A DNA stretch of 43,664 nt from Leadbetterella sp031420365 (GTDB lineage: Bacteria > Bacteroidota > Bacteroidia > Cytophagales > Spirosomataceae), in assembly GCA_031420365.1 (NCBI GenBank), contig JANOMP010000002.1:1-43664 (forward strand). The letters are read 5' to 3'. Below the pieces are notes generated by a model, which saw nothing but the letters and a program-made list of their open reading frames with translations, was not told the origin of the DNA and ran no database searches. The translations under genes were made by a program, and so were the position numbers. This document shows, one piece after another, positions 25,863-33,421 of the stretch (positions are counted from its first letter, which is position 1; the number at the start of each line of letters is the position of its first letter).

Positions 25863-27062
25863 TTAATCGTTTGCCAATGTTTTCGAAATATTAATTCTAT
25901 AAACTCCCAAAGAAGGAATTGCTGCTGCAAAAATACCAACTAATAACGCACCAATCAAAAGAATTATTTCTTCTTTTTGCAAAACAATTTGATTTAAAGT
26001 ATAATTCATATTTGATTCTAAAGCTCTAGATGTCAAATAAAGTCCAATTCTGCTTAAAAGAATTCCTAAAACATATCCTATAAGACTAAGAAAAAGTCCC
26101 TCAAGTAACAACATTACAAATAATTTTGTACGTTTTGCACCCATTGAAAGCATAAGTGCCATTTCATATTTTCTTTCTTTTAATGAATTATACAAAGTAA
26201 CAAATACACTTATGCCGCTAATTAGAATTATTGCGAATGCCAATAAATTTATAGCGTCTATCCCGATTCCCATAAGTTCGAATAAACGATTAATTTCTAT
26301 AGCTGGCAAGGCTGCCTGCATTTTTGTATTTGAATTGATATTTCTAGGAATAGTCATTAAGCCCATGGGAGATCTAAATTTTACTAAAGCACAAGTAATT
26401 TCTTTTTTCAAAGAATCTACCTCAATTAATGATTGATTTTGGCCTTCTTCATGTTCATGAACATTCCAAACAGTTTCAAGGCTCGTTAAGATTAAGTTAT
26501 CTATCACAGAGTTATTATGATTTAGTATACCAATTACAATTAATTTGCCGTCTTCATGGACTTCACCCTCTTCTTTAAATCCATGTGAACTACTAAATGA
26601 ATCTCCTAATTTTAATTCTAATTTTTTTGAAACAGAAGATCCTAAAACTACTTGTTTTGTGTCATTAAATAATTGACCATCATAATAAGTTGCCTTATAA
26701 TGTTCTATATATTTTTTATTTGTTCCTATTATTCTAAAGCCTTGGTAATTATCTCCCATTGATATTGGAATAAATTCTTTAACCAAAGGATTCTCGGATA
26801 TCTTACTTGCCTCGGTTAATAATATATTTCCAGTAGGAGCATCTATTTGATATACACCAGATAATATAAGTTGAAGTGGGCTTCCTTTTGCTCCTACTAC
26901 CATATCGATACCTGAAATATTTTTTGAAAATTTATCTTCTAATTGTTTTCCGATGGTTATTACCAAAGAGATAATACAAATTCCAAACATCATCAATACA
27001 ATACACAGAAAACTGGTAAGTTTTTTAGCTGCTAAATTTTTCCAAACTATTTTTAAAAGCAT
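25863..27062 (-). CDS. FtsX/MacB-type ABC transporter permease
   Basis: A 399-residue inner-membrane protein with one N-terminal helix (about 15-37), a large periplasmic domain and three C-terminal helices (about 270-295, 312-340, 362-388), the layout of type VII (MacB-like) transporters, which move substrates from membrane or periplasm rather than import. The periplasmic domain has an odd cluster of histidines (His160, 169, 182, 202, 204 in a Glu-rich setting such as VHEHEEG), suggesting metal contact. Its start overlaps the ATPase stop in TAATG. Confidence 0.87.
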   Translation of the reverse strand: MLLKIVWKNLAAKKLTSFLCIVLMMFGICIISLVITIGKQLEDKFSKNISGIDMVVGAKGSPLQLILSGVYQIDAPTGNILLTEASKISENPLVKEFIPISMGDNYQGFRIIGTNKKYIEHYKATYYDGQLFNDTKQVVLGSSVSKKLELKLGDSFSSSHGFKEEGEVHEDGKLIVIGILNHNNSVIDNLILTSLETVWNVHEHEEGQNQSLIEVDSLKKEITCALVKFRSPMGLMTIPRNINSNTKMQAALPAIEINRLFELMGIGIDAINLLAFAIILISGISVFVTLYNSLKERKYEMALMLSMGAKRTKLFVMLLLEGLFLSLIGYVLGILLSRIGLYLTSRALESNMNYTLNQIVLQKEEIILLIGALLVGIFAAAIPSLGVYRINISKTLAND

Positions 27063-27691
27063 TATTGAAGTGTAATTTGGTTCGTAAATTTATTTTTTAG
27101 CCTTTGGTCATGAGTAACAATTACCAATGCAGCACCAATAGCTTCAGACTGGTTTTTTAGAAGTGAGATTACATTTTCACAATTAGTGTCATCAAGAGCA
27201 GATGTAGGTTCATCTGCTAAAATAATTTTTGGCTCGTTCATTAGTGCACGAGCAATACAAACTCTTTGTTGTTCACCCCCACTTAATTCTTGGACTTTTT
27301 TTGATAGCATTTCTGAAAATCCTAAGGTTTTAGCAAGTGACCTTGCTTTTTCTAAATTAAGTTTTTTGTTTGATAAATAGTTAGCTAATAGTAGATTATC
27401 AATAACAGTCAAAGAATTAATAAAATAAGGTTTTTGATAGATTAAACCAATATTTAGAGCTCTGAAATCTACAATTTGTTTAGAATTTAAAGAAACACAT
27501 GCTATGCCATTTATTGATAAGTCGCCACTCAATGGCTGAATCAATAATCCTAATAAATTTAAATAGGTAGTTTTTCCAGATCCAGAATTTCCTAAAATTA
27601 AAAGTGTTTGTTTAGCATCGCATTGGAGGTCAGGAAAGGTGAATTTGTGATGTAATGAATAGGCAAATGTAAGATTCTTTGTTGATAACAT
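27062..27691 (-). CDS. LolD/MacB-type ABC transporter ATPase
   Basis: A 209-residue ATPase: Walker A GNSGSGKTT (34-42), Q-loop YQKPYF, signature LSGGEQQRV, Walker B IILADEPTSALD and the switch histidine VTHDQ. Of LolD type and cytoplasmic, it pairs with the next-encoded permease, with which it shares one base. It is the first gene of the unit; the promoter was not convincingly found. Confidence 0.9.
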   Translation of the reverse strand: MLSTKNLTFAYSLHHKFTFPDLQCDAKQTLLILGNSGSGKTTYLNLLGLLIQPLSGDLSINGIACVSLNSKQIVDFRALNIGLIYQKPYFINSLTVIDNLLLANYLSNKKLNLEKARSLAKTLGFSEMLSKKVQELSGGEQQRVCIARALMNEPKIILADEPTSALDDTNCENVISLLKNQSEAIGAALVIVTHDQRLKNKFTNQITLQ

Positions 27692-27793
27692 AGATGATGA
27701 ATAACTTTATCAAAATTAATTTAAAATAGAACATATTACAAATTAGATATGTATTTTATTGCTATTTTAATTCATTGGTCTCATTCGTTAGTT

Positions 27794-27828
27794 GAAACTA
27801 TGCACTTTAGTGCAAGACTTTCAGTTTC
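27794..27828. other. hairpin upstream of the peroxiredoxin gene, first
   Basis: GAAACT (27794-27799) pairs with AGTTTC (27823-27828), and inside GCACT (27802-27806) pairs with AGTGC (27809-27813). It shares the sequence CTATGCACTTT with the second hairpin 130 bp on. It lies in the divergent gap between the ABC unit and the peroxiredoxin gene. Confidence 0.5.
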
Positions 27829-27933
27829 TACAAATATTTTAAGTTAGAATTACTGTTGTTATAATGATTTACAAACTCAACATTTTCAACTATTACCAGA
27901 TATTACGGAGGAAATTTTATTCCCTCTTTTTTA

Positions 27934-27964
27934 CAACCTATGCACTTTCGGTGCATAGTGGTTG
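27934..27964. other. hairpin upstream of the peroxiredoxin gene, second
   Basis: CTATGCAC / GTGCATAG form a perfect stem (27938-27945, 27951-27958) with loop TTTCG, extended by CAACC/GGTTG past a small bulge (934-938, 960-964). It is a strong structure of the size of a REP-like unit or a protein-binding palindrome. Confidence 0.6.
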
Positions 27965-28069
27965 AGTATAAATTATTTTTAAACTGGATATTTAATTTTA
28001 GTCTTTTGCAATTAATTTCTTTTTTAGATTGTTATAGATGCTGAATTAAACTTTTAAAAAAAAATTATC

Positions 28070-28705
28070 ATGTCATTAAGATTAGGAGATATTGCCCCGG
28101 ATTTTACTGCTGAATCAACCGAAGGTTCAATTCAATTTCATGAATGGTTAGGAAATAGCTGGGGTATGATTTTTTCACATCCTGCTGATTTTACACCAGT
28201 TTGTACTACTGAATTGGGTAAAACAGCTCTTTTGAAAGGCGAATTTGAAAAAAAAGGAGTTAAAGTTATTGCAGTATCAGTTGATGATTTAGCCTCTCAT
28301 CATAAATGGATACCCGATATTGAAGAAGTAAATAATGTAAAAATGAATTTTCCGATAATAGCTGATTATAATAGGGTTGTCGCAGAGTTATACGACATGA
28401 TACACCCAAACGCTTCAGAAAAAGCAACGGTAAGGTCAGTTTTTATAATTGGACCCGATAAAAAGGTAAAATTAATGCTTACTTATCCAGCGAGTACTGG
28501 TAGAAACTTTCAAGAACTTTTACGCGTTATAGATTCTCTTCAATTGACAGCACAATATTCAGTAGCGACTCCTGCTGATTGGAAAGATGGTGACGACACA
28601 ATTGTAGTTCCTTCCATTTCTACTCCTGATGCTATTTTGAAATTTCCGAAAGGCGTAATAGAAGTAAAACCATATTTGAGATATACACCTCAGCCGAATA
28701 AATAA
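28070..28705 (+). CDS. 1-Cys peroxiredoxin (Prx6 type)
   Basis: Reduces peroxides through a single active cysteine, Cys45 in HPADFTPVCTTELG (37-50); the supporting arginine is Arg122 in VRSVFIIGPD. The long C-terminal part (about 160-211, PADWKDGDD and PYLRYTPQP) marks the Prx6 group, and 211 residues is the normal size. Cytoplasmic. Control by an oxidative-stress regulator is plausible but only the two hairpins upstream are seen; a possible promoter is TTTTG at 28004-28008 and TAGATTG at 28025-28031. Confidence 0.93.
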   Translation: MSLRLGDIAPDFTAESTEGSIQFHEWLGNSWGMIFSHPADFTPVCTTELGKTALLKGEFEKKGVKVIAVSVDDLASHHKWIPDIEEVNNVKMNFPIIADYNRVVAELYDMIHPNASEKATVRSVFIIGPDKKVKLMLTYPASTGRNFQELLRVIDSLQLTAQYSVATPADWKDGDDTIVVPSISTPDAILKFPKGVIEVKPYLRYTPQPNK

Positions 28706-28757
28706 GTTCGAATTAACTTTTGAAAATTAGGAAAAAGTTTAATTTCTTGATTTTTTT

Positions 28758-29093
28758 TTACTGTCATCCGACTAATTTTCAAATTGTATAAAAAACCTTA
28801 TCAAATGATTTTTCAATCGGGTCGCCGAATCGGGACCATTTTTCAGATTTTTAAAAAAGACCCCCTAATTTTTATACTTTGTGTGTCCTGCGGACGGCCT
28901 TACTTTTTCCGGTTTGCCGGTCCAATCGAAAAAAGTAAGCAAAAAAACATTCACAAAAAATAAAACCTTTTTAAAAATTTGATAATTAGCTATTTAAGAT
29001 ATCATAAAAATTCTCCATTTCAAATTTTTAAAACGGTCATTTTTGTGATCAAAGGAATTCATTTTGTTTTTATTTTTTCTCGGATGCCAGTAA
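28758..29093 (+). mobile_element. MITE-like repeat, divergent family member
   Basis: 336 bp with ends TTACTGTCATCCGA and the complement of TTACTGGCATCCGA, a 14-bp terminal inverted repeat with one mismatch, flanked by T runs. The core carries GCCTTACTTTTTCC, GTCCAATCGAAAAAAG and CATTCACAAAAAA, shared with the copies at 17440 and 32993, and TTTTTGTGATCAAAGGA near the right end. GC-TTACTTTTT and AAAAAAGTAAGC (28897-28940) form an internal hairpin. No coding capacity. Confidence 0.65.
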
Positions 29094-29114
29094 TTTTTTT
29101 TCTTGATTATTATT

Positions 29115-29501
29115 TACTGTCAAATGGTTAAATTTAAAAACAAACAAAAATAAGCCTTAATCCCAACTCTAAAGACATTTTTTGTTATTCTATAAAAATG
29201 ACCCCCAATATTTAAATTCTTTGTCCATTCTACAGAAGGCTTTACTTTTGTAAATCGTTTCATCGCCGGAATGCAGCCACAGTCCAAAAATAATCGGAAT
29301 GGCGTTACACCAAAAAAACATGCACAATTCGGTACGCCGAAACGAATAAATCTGAGGGGAGTGTCTTAAAAATTGATTACTAGCATGTTAACTTTAATTT
29401 AAAAATATTTTTGATTCAAATTTTCAAAATGGTTACGATTTGGAGTCCTGATTTTGAGATCAAAGGAGAATATTTATTTATACATCACCCGTTTGTAAGT
29501 A
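29115..29501 (+). repeat. degenerate relative of the MITE-like repeats
   Basis: Follows the previous element directly. It shares GGCTTTACTTTTG, ACCAAAAAAACATGCACAA and TTTTGAGATCAAAGGAGAA with the family, in the same order. The proposed ends TACTGTCAAATGG and CCGTTTGTAAGTA agree in 10 of 13 inverted positions, so boundaries are approximate. No coding capacity; with its neighbour it fills the whole gap from 28758 to the T9SS plug gene. Confidence 0.45.
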
Positions 29502-29509
29502 TTTAATAT

Positions 29510-30784
29510 TTAATTACCTATCACGTTTATTAATCTATAACCCACTAGTTGTGAAGCTCTTGCTGAAGGAGATTTTTGATAAACAAAAATTTCATATGAA
29601 TTTCTAGTGTCTGAAAAATTGCCTTCAAAATACGTTTCGTTAATTTTATTATTCGTGTCTTCAATTTGTCCAAAAGCGTAATCATAGATTCCTTGTTTAA
29701 GCAAGAAGCTTTTTTCGTACATTTGAGTACTTGGATTGAATTCTAATTTCGCATTTTCTAAATTCCAATTATTAAACTTTCCTATTACCAAAGGCACATT
29801 CCCATCATTTTTTTTTGATAAATTTAATACAATTTTCACGCTTATATAATCAGAACTAAGGTCTAGATCTTGACCCAAGTTATTATTAAGAACAAACTGC
29901 CCATTATTATCAAAAGCATCCAAATATACTTTATTTGACCGAATTGTTTGTGGAATTATTATAAGCTCATCTGTTTTTCCTTGGTAATTATTTTTTATGT
30001 TATCTCCTTTCGAAAATGAACTTGAAGCATTGAAATATCTAAATTCGTTTCCAGCTAAAAAAATATTTTCATTATTGAAATTATTAAATTTTATTTCATT
30101 CAAACCGGCATTTATTAAATTATTATTATTTAATTCTATGGTTTTGTCTTCTCGGAAATTTTGTCTTATAACAACTTTGATTTCTTTTTTAGCATTGTTT
30201 ATTCTATAATCACCATGATTTAAAGCAACAATGATTTGTTGACTAGTCTTCCAAAGATTTGGATCCTGTGCTGGAAGTACTTGAGCCAAAATATTGATTT
30301 TCTGTTCAAATATTTGAAATTTCTTTTGAATTATTAATGTTCCATTTAAATTATCTTCGAAAATTTGAAGAATATAATTACCTGAAACTTTTAATTTTGG
30401 AAGTTTAAATCTAAAATGATAGTAAGGTATTTTTGTATTTTGTGATACATCAAAAGTATTGATAAAAAACTCATTAAATCCTTCCAAATACTCCATTTCA
30501 TTTAAATTAGATTTGACCCAATTCGTCTCACAGTGAATTATTTTTGCACTGAATTGTGAATAGGAAGCTCTTAGGTCGTCGAATTCAATAAATAATGAAT
30601 TGTTGCTATTTAAATTAATAATAGGTGGGAGCAAATATCTTTTTGCGAAATTTTGGTTTGGCCCAAATCCATAAAATAGAATTGTTTTTATTTCTGAATT
30701 TGAAATTTTCTCCATGAAAACTTCTTGGCAATAAACTTTTGAAAATTGCAAGAAGAGAAAAAGATAAAAAAAATTGGCCTTCAA
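29510..30784 (-). CDS. type IX secretion system plug protein (DUF5103)
   Basis: Exported protein of the family that plugs the T9SS translocon. From a TTG start at 30784 the protein is 424 residues and begins with a good signal peptide (KANFFYLFLFLQFSKVYCQ). A longer frame beginning at a TTG at 30829 overlaps the preceding gene and adds a polar stretch ahead of the signal. The domain is recognised by the YGFGPNQNF start, the block from FIEFDDLRASYSQFSAKI through HCETNW, and the C-terminal region with GIYDYAF. It lies 17 nt behind the ABC-F gene and is probably co-transcribed. Confidence 0.82.
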   Translation of the reverse strand: MKANFFYLFLFLQFSKVYCQEVFMEKISNSEIKTILFYGFGPNQNFAKRYLLPPIINLNSNNSLFIEFDDLRASYSQFSAKIIHCETNWVKSNLNEMEYLEGFNEFFINTFDVSQNTKIPYYHFRFKLPKLKVSGNYILQIFEDNLNGTLIIQKKFQIFEQKINILAQVLPAQDPNLWKTSQQIIVALNHGDYRINNAKKEIKVVIRQNFREDKTIELNNNNLINAGLNEIKFNNFNNENIFLAGNEFRYFNASSSFSKGDNIKNNYQGKTDELIIIPQTIRSNKVYLDAFDNNGQFVLNNNLGQDLDLSSDYISVKIVLNLSKKNDGNVPLVIGKFNNWNLENAKLEFNPSTQMYEKSFLLKQGIYDYAFGQIEDTNNKINETYFEGNFSDTRNSYEIFVYQKSPSARASQLVGYRLINVIGN

Positions 30785-30801
30785 ATTTGAGTTTTTTTTG
30801 G

Positions 30802-32703
30802 TTAAATAAGCATCATTTTCTCTTCCCAAATTTCATTTTTTTGTTCTAACAAAATTTTCAAATCTGCATATTCTTTGTTAGCCTCCTTCATTAATATTGG
30901 ATTAGTGAAAACTTCGCTTTCAGAAAGTTTGGTTTCAATACGTGTGATTTTATTTTCTATATCACTAATTTCATTTTCTAAATATTCTATTTCTTTTTCT
31001 ATTTTTTTAGTCTCATTTGTAGAAATATTTTTTTCAATCCTATTTTCAATTTTAGGAATTGGTTCCACTTTTTGTTTTTTTGTATCGTTAGTATTATCAA
31101 GAGTTTTGCCATTGTCTTCCATCCAAGTCACAAATTCTTCATATCCACCGGGATATTGTTTTATTTCGTGATCTTCAATATACCAAACTTTATTTGAAAC
31201 TTGACTTATAAAATGCCTGTCGTGAGAAACAATTACGTATGTTCCTTCATATTGATTAAGAGCTTGCACTAAAATATTCACCGATTGCATATCAAGGTGG
31301 TTTGTTGGCTCATCTAACAATAAAAAATTGGCTTCTGATATTAAAATTTTTGCTAATGCAACTCTTGATTTTTCGCCACCTGAAAGGACCTTTATTTTTT
31401 TATATACATCTTCTCCACTAAACAAAAAACAGCCCAATACTGAACGTAATTCTGTTTCTGATTTTGAAGCATCAGCATATTTCAGTTCTTCTAATAATGT
31501 TTCTTCTAAATGCAAAGACTCTAACTGATGCTGAGCATAAAATGAAAATTTAACATTATGGCCTAATTTGCTAGTTCCTTGATGTATTTCATCACCAGAA
31601 ATTATTCTTAAGAGTGTGGATTTTCCTTTTCCATTTGCTCCTATCAAAACTATTTTATCCCCTCTTTCTATAGTAGCTGTAGTTTTTTTTAAAATTTCCC
31701 GATCTCCATAGGCTTTACTGATTTTGTCAAGTTCCATTACATTTCGACCTGGTTGCGTTCCAAATCTAAATTTAAAATGCACTTTAGCAGAATCATCAAT
31801 TACATCATCAATGATATCTAGTCTATTTAAAGCCTTCACTCTGGATTGCACTTGCCTTGCTTTTGTTGCTTTTGCCTTAAATCTTTCAATAAACTTTTCT
31901 GTCTGTCTAATTTGAGCTTGTTGATTTTCAAAAGCTCCTTTTTGTATTTCGTTTCTTAAACTTTTTTCTTCGACAAAATAGGAATAATCACCTGAATAAT
32001 AATTTAGTTTAGAGTTTGCAACTTCCACTATAGTGTTACAAACATTATCTAAAAATTGTCTATCATGTGAAACCACTACTACCGCATTTTCATAATTTGC
32101 TATATATTTTTCGACCCATTGAATAGAGGGTAAATCGAGGTGGTTGGTAGGTTCATCGAGTAATAATATAGAAGGTTTTGCTAATAAAAGTTTCGCCAAC
32201 ATCACACGCATTCGCCACCCTCCAGAAAACTCTCTTAATGGTTTTTTTAACTCCCAGGTTTTGAAGCCTAATCCTTCCAATATTTCTTCTGCTTTTGATT
32301 CAATGGAATATCCGTCCAGAAGGTCAAATTCGTGTTGTAATTCACCCAATTTTTCAACCAATTCATCTCTATAATTGGTTTCCATTTGGTGAAGAACGTC
32401 TTCTATTTGATGGTGTAAGTCTAATTGTCTTTCAAAACCTTGCATAGCCACATTTAAAATACTATCATCAGTTTGGTAAGAAAGTAGGTCTTGATTTAAA
32501 AATCCAATTGTACAATCACCTGATTTTGATATGCTTCCACCATCTGGCTGGTATTCTCCGTTAATTATTTTCAACAAAGTTGATTTTCCTTTGCCATTTA
32601 AGCCAATAAGACCAATTTTGTCTTTTGGCTTTATTTGTAAACTTGCATCTTCGAAAATTGGTCTACCTCCGAAATAAAAAGAAAGATTATTGATAGTTAG
32701 CAT
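30802..32703 (-). CDS. ABC-F family ATPase, Uup-like
   Basis: 633 residues with two cassettes: GLNGKGKST (34-42), FSGGWRM (159-165), LLLDEPTNHLD; then GANGKGKST (355-363), LSGGEKSR (440-447), LLLDEPTNHLD. The linker at about 240-305 carries the tRNA-contacting arm. Unlike the ABC-F protein at 4129-5766 this one has a charged coiled-coil C-terminal extension (about 560-630), the mark of the Uup group, which binds DNA in E. coli. Cytoplasmic. It is followed closely by the T9SS plug gene. Confidence 0.9.
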   Translation of the reverse strand: MLTINNLSFYFGGRPIFEDASLQIKPKDKIGLIGLNGKGKSTLLKIINGEYQPDGGSISKSGDCTIGFLNQDLLSYQTDDSILNVAMQGFERQLDLHHQIEDVLHQMETNYRDELVEKLGELQHEFDLLDGYSIESKAEEILEGLGFKTWELKKPLREFSGGWRMRVMLAKLLLAKPSILLLDEPTNHLDLPSIQWVEKYIANYENAVVVVSHDRQFLDNVCNTIVEVANSKLNYYSGDYSYFVEEKSLRNEIQKGAFENQQAQIRQTEKFIERFKAKATKARQVQSRVKALNRLDIIDDVIDDSAKVHFKFRFGTQPGRNVMELDKISKAYGDREILKKTTATIERGDKIVLIGANGKGKSTLLRIISGDEIHQGTSKLGHNVKFSFYAQHQLESLHLEETLLEELKYADASKSETELRSVLGCFLFSGEDVYKKIKVLSGGEKSRVALAKILISEANFLLLDEPTNHLDMQSVNILVQALNQYEGTYVIVSHDRHFISQVSNKVWYIEDHEIKQYPGGYEEFVTWMEDNGKTLDNTNDTKKQKVEPIPKIENRIEKNISTNETKKIEKEIEYLENEISDIENKITRIETKLSESEVFTNPILMKEANKEYADLKILLEQKNEIWEEKMMLI

Positions 32704-32974
32704 AAGAATTGTTATGAACCCTTTAAAGTTTATTAATTAAACTTAAGTTTTATAAATTGAACACTTAAAAATGTAATTTCTAATTTTCTTATAGCATCAG
32801 ATACTGTTGATTTAAAGAAACTTAGGTTGTTAAATAAAATTGCAAGCATATTAATCCTACAAAATTACTAAAACTAGGTAATTATTTATTCATTTGAGGT
32901 TTATAATGATTTAAAATAGTAGAATACTCCTATAGTTTTACCACTTTCGATTTTTTTCTAGCCTTTTTCTAAAT

Positions 32975-32992
32975 GAAATTATTATAAAATTT
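32975..32992 (+). repeat. left copy of an 18-bp target duplication
   Basis: GAAATTATTATAAAATTT directly left of repeat copy 2 recurs without change at 33350-33367 directly right of it. Confidence 0.85.
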
Positions 32993-33349
32993 GGATTTAC
33001 AGGATTTAGAGTGAACCCCTGAATTTTATAAACTTTAATTAATAATTGCTGTTTACTGAATTTGTTGTTAGCCTTACTTTTCCGCGTCGGCGGATCGCAG
33101 GTATGCCTGTCCAATTGAAAAAAGCCGAATGTCGGGCCAACTGGAATGCCAGCTCAGCCAAAAACACTCACAAAAAAAATCCTGACTGGCCGTCCGCCAT
33201 GAATTTTTAAATTAAATATCTAGCTATTAGCAATTTAACTTGCTTAAAAATTTTCATACGGACGTTTTTGTGATTAATGGAACAATGAGTTTTTGTTTTC
33301 TAAAAAATTTCACAAATGAATATTTCTCCACTCTAAATCCTGTAATGCC
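32993..33349 (+). mobile_element. MITE-like repeat, copy 2
   Basis: 357 bp, closely matching copy 1 over its length, with the same terminal inverted repeats. It keeps an extra segment GCAGGTATGCCTGTCC in the middle. Perfect 18-bp direct repeats on both sides show that it was inserted here, probably recently. The insertion lies between the second ABC-F gene and the protease gene, touching the terminator of the latter. No coding capacity. Confidence 0.88.
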
Positions 33350-33367
33350 GAAATTATTATAAAATTT
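33350..33367 (+). repeat. right copy of the 18-bp target duplication
   Basis: Identical to 32975-32992. Its last three bases TTT are also the start of the terminator stem. Confidence 0.85.
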
Positions 33368-33400
33368 AAAAGACTTTCTATGAATAGAAAGTCTTTTAAA
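33365..33400 (-). terminator. terminator of the secreted protease gene
   Basis: A perfect 16-bp stem, TTTAAAAGACTTTCTA (33365-33380) and its complement (33385-33400) with loop TGAA, lies 21 nt past the stop codon of the protease. On the minus strand the stem ends in T/A-rich bases; the symmetric sequence would act in both directions. Confidence 0.75.
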
Positions 33401-33421
33401 GAAAAGGAATGATTAATTGTT

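Noticed and set aside
27794..27964. Repeated hairpins as a CRISPR array
   Set aside because: Only two units, each with different outer stems, no regular spacers and no cas genes.
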